A DNA stretch of 64,000 nt, taken from Paraburkholderia phosphatilytica (GTDB lineage Bacteria; Pseudomonadota; Gammaproteobacteria; Burkholderiales; Burkholderiaceae). Under the pieces are notes generated by a model. The model was not told where the DNA came from and did no database searches. It was given only the letters and a program-made list of their open reading frames with translations. The stretch spans positions 1-64,000 of the forward strand of contig NZ_QQOA01000002.1 in NCBI RefSeq assembly GCF_003443895.1. Reading direction: 5' to 3'. Positions 36,066-43,988 of the stretch are shown piece by piece. The stretch's first letter is position 1, and every line of letters begins with the position of its first letter. Both the position numbers and the translations under genes were made by a program.

Positions 36066-38138
36066 ATGAGTAGCCCCGATGACAAGACGGTAATAGTGCG
36101 GCCGCCGTCCGAACCTGACGGTCAACCCGCCAGCGCCGAGCCAACGGACGACGACGACCGTACCGTCGTCATGAGCACACCTCCCGCGCCCGGCAGCGCG
36201 CACCAGGCACTCGCCAACGGCACGCGTCTCGCCGAATTCGAAATCGTCGGATTGATTGGCGAGGGCGGCTTCGGCATCGTCTACCTGGCCTACGATACCC
36301 AGTTGCGCCGCAACGTTGCGCTGAAGGAATACATTCCCGCCGCGCTGGCCGCGCGGGTCGGTCTCGCCGAAGTGACGGTACGCTCGGAGCGTCATGCGGA
36401 GACCTTTCGCGCGGGGCTGAAGAGCTTCATCAACGAAGCGCGCCTCCTCGCGCAGTTCGATCATCACTCGCTCGTCAAGGTCTACCGGTTCTGGGAAGCC
36501 AACGGCACCGCGTATATGGTGATGCCGTACTACGAAGGCGTCACGCTGCGCGATACGCTGCGTCAGCAGCGTGAAGCGCCCGACGAAGCGTGGCTGCGCG
36601 GGCTGCTCGGCCCGCTCGTCGACGCCCTTGCGGTATTGCATGCGGCACAGTGCTACCACCGCGACATCGCGCCCGACAACATCATGCTGCTCAAAGGCAG
36701 CGGGCGTCCGCTGCTGCTGGATTTCGGCGCGGCGCGCCGGGTCATCGGCGACATGACGCAGGCGCTGACGGTGATCCTGAAACCCGGCTACGCGCCCGTC
36801 GAGCAGTACGCGGAAGTCGCTTCGATGAAACAGGGTCCGTGGACCGACATCTATGCGCTCGCCGCGGTCGTGTACTTCGCGATCCAGGGAAAGACGCCGC
36901 CGCCCTCGGTAGGCCGTCTGCTGAGCGATAACTACGTGCCGCTCGCGACGACCGCCGCGGGCCGCTACACGGAGCGATTCCTGCGCGCGATCGATCATGC
37001 GCTTGCCGTGCGTCCCGAAGACCGGCCGCAGAGCGTTCACGCGCTGGCCGAAGAAATGGAGCTCGCCACGCAAACGCCGGCGAACGCGAACGGCTCGAAC
37101 AGCACGAGCAGCGCGATGAGCTTCGCCGGCGAAGGCACCGTGATGCCGCGCGCGGAGCGAACGGGTCAGGCCAGCGCAGCCGCGACGCCGCCCGCGACAC
37201 AACCGGTCGAAGCGGCGCGGAGTTCGCAGGCGTCGCCCCGAACGCCGATGCCGCCCGGCGCGGCATCGGCGCTTGCTGGCGGTGACGCAAAGCGCGGGCG
37301 CACGGGGATGATCGCGGGGCTGGCTGCAGGTGTCGTGGTGCTGGTGGCCATCGGCGGCTGGGTTGCGCTGCATCGCCCAGCCACGACGACATCGACGGCG
37401 TCCAGCAGCGCGCCTGCTTCTGCCGTTCCGCAGGTCACGCCACCGCCCGCGCAAGCTGAGACCGCGCAACCGCAGACCGCGCCGGGTGCGCTTGCGCAAG
37501 CCAGTGCACCGCCTGACACAGGCACAACTGCCGCAGCTCAACCACCGGCTTCGCCCGACAACGCGGCCAGCGCAGCGGCGGCTGCAGTGACCGCAGCCGC
37601 AGCGTTGCCGCCCTATACGCCTGGCGGCGAGTTCGACCGGATCGTCTCGCTGGCCGACCCGTCGTTTCACGTGACGGTCGGGCTGCGCAGCGCTACCGCG
37701 CGCATCGGCAAGGACCATCTGCAGTTCAAGGTCAGCAGCAGCCGGAACGGCTACGTGTATGTGTTCATGGTCGATCCGGCTGGACAGTACCTGATGATCT
37801 TCCCCAACGGCATCGACCGGAACAACGCGATCGGGGCGCAGCAGACACTGTCGTTGCCGCGCGCGAACTGGCCGATGCTTGCGGGCGCGCCAGCAGGACC
37901 CAACCAGTTTCTGGTGATCGTGTCGGCCGCGCAGCGCGATTTCTCCGACGGCGGTCTGCACGGTACTTCGGTGTTCCAGGGATTCCCCGCCGACGCACAG
38001 CGCGAAGCCGCCGCGCGCCGTACCGCCAGCTATTCGCCATTCGCCGGCAAGCCGAACTGTGCGGCTGGCGTTACGGACTGTCCGGACGCGTTCGGCGCGA
38101 CGACGTTCCGGATCGACGTCGTCAATTCGTCCACGTAG
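36066..38138 (+). CDS. Membrane Ser/Thr protein kinase with C-terminal DUF4384-like domain
   Basis: The protein is 690 aa from ATG 36066 (GGAG upstream). The kinase domain covers about 55-330: Gly loop GEGGFG (65-70), ATP lysine K87 in VALKEY, the catalytic loop HRDIAPDN (198-205) and DFG (219-221). The lysine usual in HRDxKPxN is alanine here. An Ala/Pro/Ser-rich linker, one membrane helix (near 415-437) and a periplasmic domain of the DUF4384 type (about 530-650, VYVFMVDPAGQYLMIFPN) follow. It resembles PpkA-like T6SS kinases but could equally serve the neighbouring CHAT-TPS operon. It ends 43 bp before the MltA gene. Confidence 0.88.
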   Translation: MSSPDDKTVIVRPPSEPDGQPASAEPTDDDDRTVVMSTPPAPGSAHQALANGTRLAEFEIVGLIGEGGFGIVYLAYDTQLRRNVALKEYIPAALAARVGLAEVTVRSERHAETFRAGLKSFINEARLLAQFDHHSLVKVYRFWEANGTAYMVMPYYEGVTLRDTLRQQREAPDEAWLRGLLGPLVDALAVLHAAQCYHRDIAPDNIMLLKGSGRPLLLDFGAARRVIGDMTQALTVILKPGYAPVEQYAEVASMKQGPWTDIYALAAVVYFAIQGKTPPPSVGRLLSDNYVPLATTAAGRYTERFLRAIDHALAVRPEDRPQSVHALAEEMELATQTPANANGSNSTSSAMSFAGEGTVMPRAERTGQASAAATPPATQPVEAARSSQASPRTPMPPGAASALAGGDAKRGRTGMIAGLAAGVVVLVAIGGWVALHRPATTTSTASSSAPASAVPQVTPPPAQAETAQPQTAPGALAQASAPPDTGTTAAAQPPASPDNAASAAAAAVTAAAALPPYTPGGEFDRIVSLADPSFHVTVGLRSATARIGKDHLQFKVSSSRNGYVYVFMVDPAGQYLMIFPNGIDRNNAIGAQQTLSLPRANWPMLAGAPAGPNQFLVIVSAAQRDFSDGGLHGTSVFQGFPADAQREAAARRTASYSPFAGKPNCAAGVTDCPDAFGATTFRIDVVNSST

Positions 38139-38181
38139 TCGCGTCCGGGTCCGCGCGCCGAACGTTGCAGGAGCAGACAGC

Positions 38182-39933
38182 ATGCGCACGTTCCGTCCGC
38201 TGTTCGCGCTGTTGATGACGCTGGCCGGCTGCGCGGCCAACAATCCCGCCACCACCGTCACGTTCGGACCGGCGGAGACGGCGAACGCGTCCCGGGAAAC
38301 CGTGGCACCTCCACCGTCACCGGCATCGCCACCACCGCCGCCCGTTCTGGCACCGGTCGATGCGGTACCGCAGGCGCAGATGCCGGCCGTGACGAGCGCC
38401 CGGTCCCCCTCCTCTGCGGACCAGACTGGCAAAGCGGCGGTCAAGAACCCAGTTGCGAATTCAACCGCAGGCGCGCCAACCGGCTTTGCGACGCGTCACG
38501 CGTCCTATGAGGCTGCGCGCTACGCCGATCTGCCCGGATGGAGCAGCGACGATCTCAGCGCCTCGTGGGGCGCGTTCACACGAAGCTGCTCGGTGCTCGG
38601 TACGCGCAGCGGCTGGGCGGAGCCGTGTGCCGCGTCGCGCGCGGTGGATCCGCACGACGCCGCGGCCATCCGGCAATTTTTCGAAGCGAATTTCAACGCG
38701 TACCAGATCCGCAATACCGACCGGACGCCCGACGGCACGCTGACCGGCTACTACGAGCCGCTCCTGAACGGCAGCCGGCAATACGGCGGCGCGTACATCT
38801 ATCCGGTGTATGGCACACCGGACGACATGCTCTACCTCGACGCGCGCCGTCTGCCCGATCGCGCGCGCGGTACCACGACCGCCGCCCGCATCGACGGGCG
38901 TTCGGTGATTCCATTGGCCGACGTGGACGTGGGAAATCTCAAGGCGGTATACGCGCTGGATCTGCGCGACAGCGTTCCCGATATCCGCGACAAGAAAATC
39001 CGCCTGCGGCTCGATCACGATCGTATCGTCCCTTACTACAGCCGCGCCGAGATCGAAAGCGGCGCGCTGAAGGCGCCGATTCTTGCGTACGTCGACGACC
39101 CCGTGATGCTCTATTCGATGCAGTTGCAGGGCGCCGGCAAGGTGCGCATGCGCGACGGCACGATTCTCCGCTTCGCGTACGCCGAGCAGAACGGCCGGCC
39201 TTTCCTGCCGCCCATCGCGCACAACAATCGGAGCGGCACTCACCGGATCACCGTGCGCGGCATGGAGATGCAGATCGACGTGACAGACGACGACACCCCC
39301 GCCGCGCTCGCCACCACGCCGGAATCGCCCGCAAATCATGTCGCCGGCGGCACGCAAGGCGGTGCACCCGCTGCCGCGGCGGACGACGACGAACCGGTAT
39401 CGCCGCTGCTGCGCGGCTTCAGTCTCGTCACCGCGACGACGCCCGCGGCAACGACGCCCAGCGCAACAGCGCCGCCCCGCCACGGCTTCGCCACCTCCGA
39501 TCCCAGCTACGTGTTCTTCCGCGTGATTCCCGATTCGCCGTACGGGCCGGTGGGCGCATTGGGTGTGCCGCTATCGGCGGGACGCTCCGTCGCCGTCGAT
39601 CCGCGCACGACGCCGCTCGGTGCGCCGGTATTCGTGTCGACGCGCGACGACCCCCAGTCGCCCGGCGCCATCGACCGGCTGATGATGGCGCAGGATTCCG
39701 GCGGCGCGATTCAGGGCGCGGTGCGCGCGGACTACTTTTACGGCTTCGGTCAGACGGCGCAGGCGCAGGCGAGTCACACGAAAGAGCAGATTCGCATGTG
39801 GATCCTGTTGCCTAAAGGACTGCACATCGCTGCGCAGGAAGCGGGTCTGAAAACGCGGGGGATGGCACCGGCCGCACCGAGCGCCGACTGCCTGGTCAGC
39901 GACCCGGCGTTCTGCGTGGATGACGCGCCGTAG
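38182..39933 (+). CDS. MltA-type murein lytic transglycosylase lipoprotein with 3D domain
   Basis: The protein is 583 aa, starting at ATG 38182 with AGGAG. The lipobox is LAGC (Cys17). A Pro/Ser/Ala-rich spacer leads to the MltA domain (GTLTGYYEPLLNGSRQYGG, VYGTPDDM, RAEIESGALKAPILAYVDDPV) and a C-terminal 3D domain with the catalytic region MMAQDSGGAIQGAVRADYFYGFG. A low-complexity Ala/Thr/Pro insertion of about 70 residues separates the two halves before SYVFFR. It cleaves peptidoglycan glycan strands at the outer membrane. It lies downstream of the kinase gene and could make room in the wall for a secretion machine. Confidence 0.9.
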   Translation: MRTFRPLFALLMTLAGCAANNPATTVTFGPAETANASRETVAPPPSPASPPPPPVLAPVDAVPQAQMPAVTSARSPSSADQTGKAAVKNPVANSTAGAPTGFATRHASYEAARYADLPGWSSDDLSASWGAFTRSCSVLGTRSGWAEPCAASRAVDPHDAAAIRQFFEANFNAYQIRNTDRTPDGTLTGYYEPLLNGSRQYGGAYIYPVYGTPDDMLYLDARRLPDRARGTTTAARIDGRSVIPLADVDVGNLKAVYALDLRDSVPDIRDKKIRLRLDHDRIVPYYSRAEIESGALKAPILAYVDDPVMLYSMQLQGAGKVRMRDGTILRFAYAEQNGRPFLPPIAHNNRSGTHRITVRGMEMQIDVTDDDTPAALATTPESPANHVAGGTQGGAPAAAADDDEPVSPLLRGFSLVTATTPAATTPSATAPPRHGFATSDPSYVFFRVIPDSPYGPVGALGVPLSAGRSVAVDPRTTPLGAPVFVSTRDDPQSPGAIDRLMMAQDSGGAIQGAVRADYFYGFGQTAQAQASHTKEQIRMWILLPKGLHIAAQEAGLKTRGMAPAAPSADCLVSDPAFCVDDAP

Positions 39934-39957
39934 GCGGCGACTGCCATTCACGCGAGG

Positions 39958-40857
39958 CTAGCGCTTGATCTCCATCGGGCGCCATTCGTCTTCGCCTTGG
40001 GGTGGTGTCCAGCTGGTGCCCGCGTTGTCGGCAATCGGCTGGTATTTGCCGTTGGGCATGCGCGTGAGAAATCTGCACCAGTCCTCGATGTCGCCATCCC
40101 AATCGATGTGAAGGCAGAAGCGACCATCGGCGGAAATACTCCAGCGACCATTGGCAGCGCGCAGCCGTTTGAACGGGTCGCCGCGCATCCAGTAGGCGGT
40201 CAGCGTGCCGTCCGGCTTGTTGGTCCAACGGCGGTAATCGCCCGAGAGACTGATTCGCGACACCGCGGCGCCGGGCAACAGGTTCAGCAACTCCGCCCGG
40301 GTGAGTCTCGGAAGCGACGAACCCGGCGGGTGCAGAGGCGCAGCTGGGTTCTCTCTGTTGATCGAAGCCGTCGGACCGGGGATTGCCTGCGCGGGTGCGG
40401 ACGCCGATGGTGGTTGCAGTTGCGCTGGCGACGTCGATGCACCCTCCGCTACGGCAGCGCGTTTGCCCTGCTGCGCGTCCTGCATCGCGGGAGGCGTAGC
40501 GGTGTCCTTCGATGGATGCTGTGCGTCGGACGGCGCGGGTTGTCCGGACTGAACCGGACCATGTGCGCTGGTGCTGCCGCCCGAGGCCACCTTGGGTGCG
40601 GCGGCGCGGCGTTCCTGGGTTTTGCGCTTCTTTTGCGCGTCATCGGCCTTGGGCTGCGATGCGGTCTCGAGAACGAAGTCGACTCGTTCGAAGAAGCCAC
40701 GCGCTTCACGCCGATCGCGAACCGGGTAAGCGGTTTGGTGCTGCGAGCCCTGCCATGTCCGCAGCGTCGACGCGACGTCGAAGCGCCACAGCGCAAACGT
40801 GCCGCATGCCGCACCCGCACATAACAAAGCAGTGAACCCTCTACGCGTGGCGAACAT
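39958..40857 (-). CDS. DUF995-like membrane-anchored protein
   Basis: The protein is 299 aa from ATG 40857; an in-frame ATG at 40890 is the alternative. It has an N-terminal hydrophobic anchor (FTALLCAGAACGTFALW). A charged and Pro/Ala/Gln-rich linker spans about 75-190. The C-terminal domain holds SLSGDYRRWTNKPDGTL, RWSISADGRFCLHIDW and DWCRFL, which resemble DUF995-type proteins of unknown function, with two conserved Cys. The domain should face the periplasm. It converges on the MltA gene (24 bp between stop codons). No regulatory partner is apparent. The family call is tentative. Confidence 0.65.
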   Translation of the reverse strand: MFATRRGFTALLCAGAACGTFALWRFDVASTLRTWQGSQHQTAYPVRDRREARGFFERVDFVLETASQPKADDAQKKRKTQERRAAAPKVASGGSTSAHGPVQSGQPAPSDAQHPSKDTATPPAMQDAQQGKRAAVAEGASTSPAQLQPPSASAPAQAIPGPTASINRENPAAPLHPPGSSLPRLTRAELLNLLPGAAVSRISLSGDYRRWTNKPDGTLTAYWMRGDPFKRLRAANGRWSISADGRFCLHIDWDGDIEDWCRFLTRMPNGKYQPIADNAGTSWTPPQGEDEWRPMEIKR

Positions 40858-41002
40858 GATCGGTCCAAGATGTGCGAGGCGCTCAAACATCCGTTTGGAC
40901 TTGCAACCCAATTGCCAATTAACCAGATCAAATCCGTCCTCGCAACTGGAGATTTACCGGGGGCTGGATAACTGATCGCATCCCCAACTGCTCCCATCTC
41001 CG

Positions 41003-41446
41003 CTACTCTCCGTCAGCCTCCATCATCTTGCGCAGCAGGAACAGCAGTGCGATCCGTTCAGCCGGATTGAGCGAGCCGTACGTGCGCTCGGTGACTTCCT
41101 GGGCGAACGGAATCGTACGTTCGATCAGCGCGATGCCGGCCGCCGTCGCACGCACGACGAGCTTGCGGCCGTCTTCCGGATCCGCGTTCACTTCGATCAA
41201 AGCGCGGGACTTCAGACGGTCCACCACGCCACGGATCGTCGCCTGATCGATCCACGTCGTCTTCACGATGTCGTTGAGCGAACATGAGCGCTGCTCCATG
41301 ACCGCGCATAGCGTCACGAACTGCGCCGCGGTCAGATCCGAGTCCGGGATGGCCTCCTGGAAGATGGAGACGTGCCGCTGATACGCGCGGCGCAGCAGAT
41401 GACCGATCTGGTCGTGAAAGTCGTATGGGTCTTTCTGTGTCGTCAT
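41003..41446 (-). CDS. MarR-family transcriptional regulator
   Basis: The protein is 147 aa from ATG 41446. A winged helix-turn-helix occupies about 45-100 (LTAAQFVTLCAVMEQ, TTWIDQATIRGVVDRLKSRALIE, then the beta-wing DPEDGRKLVVRAT). Such regulators are usually repressors released by small phenolic or other ligands. The nearest candidate targets on the same strand are the FRG gene, the MFS transporter and the PhnN-fusion/nadC block. A direct repeat of GGGAACACA just upstream may be its own operator. The ligand cannot be told from sequence. Confidence 0.88.
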   Translation of the reverse strand: MTTQKDPYDFHDQIGHLLRRAYQRHVSIFQEAIPDSDLTAAQFVTLCAVMEQRSCSLNDIVKTTWIDQATIRGVVDRLKSRALIEVNADPEDGRKLVVRATAAGIALIERTIPFAQEVTERTYGSLNPAERIALLFLLRKMMEADGE

Positions 41447-41459
41447 GGACGTGCGGGTT

Positions 41460-41491
41460 GGGAACACAACGGGGAATAATCGGGGAACACA
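41460..41491. promoter_or_regulatory. Direct repeat upstream of marR (possible operator)
   Basis: Two copies of GGGAACACA occur at 41460-41468 and 41483-41491, spaced 23 bp, about two helical turns. They lie in the 75-bp gap just upstream of the MarR start. Autoregulation by MarR proteins at such places is common. No matching copy was noticed at the other genes, so the site is only suggested by position and repeat. Confidence 0.35.
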
Positions 41492-41521
41492 CCGTAAAGC
41501 CAGCGGGAGCCCACGGACACG

Positions 41522-42310
41522 TCAGCGTGGCTGCGTCATGCCCGGCCAGACGATCTCGAGCTCGACGCCGATGGAACGGGCAAGACCGTCGAGGCCCGGA
41601 AACAGCGACGCGTTCGTGATATTCATCCGGTACAGCCATTTCATCGCGTCGACGCGCACGCTGAACGGCAGCACGATCTTGTGCAGCAGCTCCTCGGAGG
41701 TCTCGTAGCCGTCGAGAATCTCCTGCAGCGGCCGGTCGATCACGCCAGGCACCACGAACGTGCCGGACTGCGCGATGAGCCGGTCATCCATCTCCGTCGG
41801 CTCGCCGAACCAGATGACCTCGTTCGTGTTGCAGAAGAAGTACTGGTCGAAATGCCCTTCCACGCGCGGATCGATCACGTCGCGCGTCAACCCGGGCTTC
41901 GCCCTCGGCAGCGCGCGGTTGTTCCAGAGCGCCGGCGTGTTGAGCGCGAAGATGGCCGAATCGTCGGTGGCGCGTTCCAGCGCGAAGAATGCCGCGACGA
42001 AGGGGCTCTTCGTGAAATCGAGCAGACGCGTCGGCGCGCCGTGGTGCTGCATCAGCGCGAGGCATCGCAGGTCGTTGACGAGCAGTTCCGGGTGTTCGAG
42101 AAAGTTGTGCGCCTTGCGCCTGAACACGCGGATTGCGCGCTCTTCGCGCGCGCGCCACTCGTTCCTGTCCAGCACGTAGGCGCGCATATAGCGGGACAGC
42201 GAACTCTCCAGCAGCCACCTCGACGTCTGCTGACCGCGAAAAGCCCAACCGTCGAGCGTCGAGGTCAGTTCCATAAACTGGCTCCAGCTCGATAGAACAG
42301 TCGTCTGCAT
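41522..42310 (-). CDS. FRG-domain protein
   Basis: The protein is 262 aa, ATG 42310, with a strong GGAAGGAG ribosome site. The FRG domain covers nearly the whole protein: WAFRGQ (22-27), LRCLALMQHHGAPTRLLDFT (81-100) and KSPFVAAFFALE. FRG proteins share a fold with NAD-using ADP-ribosyltransferases and are found in phage-defence and toxin contexts, but their biochemical activity is little known. There is no membrane segment or signal peptide. It sits between the MFS gene (154 bp upstream) and marR (75 bp downstream) on the same strand. No antitoxin gene is next to it, so a stand-alone or house-keeping role is possible. Confidence 0.85.
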   Translation of the reverse strand: MQTTVLSSWSQFMELTSTLDGWAFRGQQTSRWLLESSLSRYMRAYVLDRNEWRAREERAIRVFRRKAHNFLEHPELLVNDLRCLALMQHHGAPTRLLDFTKSPFVAAFFALERATDDSAIFALNTPALWNNRALPRAKPGLTRDVIDPRVEGHFDQYFFCNTNEVIWFGEPTEMDDRLIAQSGTFVVPGVIDRPLQEILDGYETSEELLHKIVLPFSVRVDAMKWLYRMNITNASLFPGLDGLARSIGVELEIVWPGMTQPR

Positions 42311-42464
42311 GGCTCCTTCCAACTGACGGTGTCACGGGTCGTTGTTCCCGCCGGCAAGCAGTTTGATCCACCCGCGATCCACCGCGCCGGCTGTCGTGAC
42401 TATATTGCCGCAATGATGAAACTAGCAAGGCGCGCGCCCATGCAGTCGAACACGGTTGCGCCGG

Positions 42465-43826
42465 CTAGCGCTCCGAGAATCGCGCGGGCTGCACGCGCGC
42501 CCCGCCCTCGCGCGCGGTCGCGCCTGCGTCGAAGCCCTGCGGCTGCGTCGTCTTCTCCGCCTCGACACGACCTTGCAGCGGCCTTTCCGGATGCAGGAAG
42601 ATCCACAGCAGCGCGCCGCAACCCGCGGCCACGCCGATCAGGAACAGCCCGCTTTCCCAGCTGCCCGTCACTTTCACCACGTACGCCACCGTCACCGGGC
42701 CCGCGACGTTGGAGAGCGCGCCCCACACGTTGGTCCAGCCCGACATCACGCCGGTGAACTCGCGGCCGAGATCCTGCGTGGCCGACCAGACCACCACCTG
42801 CACGAAGCCGACCGCCGCGAACGACAGGCACAGCAGTGCGATGACCGAGGGGATCGTGCTCGCGCGCGACGCGCCGATCAGCGCCGCCGCACTGACGATG
42901 AAGCCGATCATCGCAACCGGTGTGCGCGCCCAGTAAATCGAGCCGGTGCGTTTGAGGATCCGGTCGCAGATATAGCCCGCGACGAATACCGCGAGAAACA
43001 CCGCGATCCACGGCAGCGACGCATACATGCCCATCGCCTTGAGCGACAGTCCGCGGGCGCGCATCAGATAGGTCGGCAGCCACGTCGTGTAGAAGCTCTG
43101 GATCAGCACGAGCAGGAAGTACTGGATGCCGAACACCCAGAAGCGCGGCTGACCGAAGCAGCGCAGGAATGCGCCGCGAACCGGCGGATTGTCCGCGGGC
43201 TGACCGGCCGCGATGAATTCGGCCTCATCCTGCGTGATCAGCGGATGCGCGGCAGGCGTGTCGCGAAAGCCGATCCACCAGATCGCGCCGAGCACGAGAC
43301 CGAGCGCACCGAAGCCGTAGAACACCGTATGCCAGCCGAACGCTGCAATCGTCCATGCCGTCAGCGGCGCGGAGATGATCGGGCCGAGATAGAGACCGGC
43401 GAGCAGCACCGAGTTGCCCTTCGCGCGTTCCGCGCGCGGAAACCAGCGCTTGATCGCGACCACCCCGCTCGACCAGTCGCCCGACTGCGCGCCGCCCAGC
43501 ACCAGCCGGCATCCGAACAGCCACGAGAAGGTTGCGCCGAACGGCGTCACGATCATCATCAGCGACCATAGCGCGCTCGTGCCGAACAGCACCTTGCGCG
43601 AGCCGATCTTCTCGGCCATTCGACCCGCAGGCATCTGGCCGACCGCATAGGCCCAGAAGTAGACCGTGAGGATCATCGACATCTCGACGATCGACAGCCC
43701 GAGTTCTTTCTGGATGGTCGGCGCGGCCACCGTCATGGCGGCGCGGTCGAGCGTCATCACGAAGGTAATCGGGGCAATGAGAAACGCGACGATCTTCCAG
43801 CGCAGATTGCTGACGTTGTGCAACAT
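42465..43826 (-). CDS. MFS transporter, anion:cation symporter-like
   Basis: The protein is 453 aa from ATG 43826 (GGGAG upstream). It has about twelve membrane helices with the MFS signature region between helices 2 and 3 (GRMAEKIGSRKVLFG). The long C-terminal tail is Arg/Glu-rich. The sequence resembles the ACS family (glucarate, phthalate, nicotinate and similar organic acids). Its position next to the nadC/PhnN-fusion genes suggests uptake of a pyridine carboxylate or other anion for them. The substrate is inferred. A 162-bp gap from the fusion gene may carry a separate promoter; an imperfect repeat TGCATGCATTGCATGC lies there near 43962-43977. Confidence 0.85.
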   Translation of the reverse strand: MLHNVSNLRWKIVAFLIAPITFVMTLDRAAMTVAAPTIQKELGLSIVEMSMILTVYFWAYAVGQMPAGRMAEKIGSRKVLFGTSALWSLMMIVTPFGATFSWLFGCRLVLGGAQSGDWSSGVVAIKRWFPRAERAKGNSVLLAGLYLGPIISAPLTAWTIAAFGWHTVFYGFGALGLVLGAIWWIGFRDTPAAHPLITQDEAEFIAAGQPADNPPVRGAFLRCFGQPRFWVFGIQYFLLVLIQSFYTTWLPTYLMRARGLSLKAMGMYASLPWIAVFLAVFVAGYICDRILKRTGSIYWARTPVAMIGFIVSAAALIGASRASTIPSVIALLCLSFAAVGFVQVVVWSATQDLGREFTGVMSGWTNVWGALSNVAGPVTVAYVVKVTGSWESGLFLIGVAAGCGALLWIFLHPERPLQGRVEAEKTTQPQGFDAGATAREGGARVQPARFSER

Positions 43827-43988
43827 GAATCGCTCCCATGCGTGTAGCGCGCTCGTGCGGCGCATCGGTCACCGACCATCGTCGCTCCGGCCGCACGACA
43901 GCCGAAGCCTCGTTCCGTAACGCTCCCCGCTCACCCGCTTCCACTACTACCTGCTACAGCGTGCATGCATTGCATGCGCGTGCCGCGG

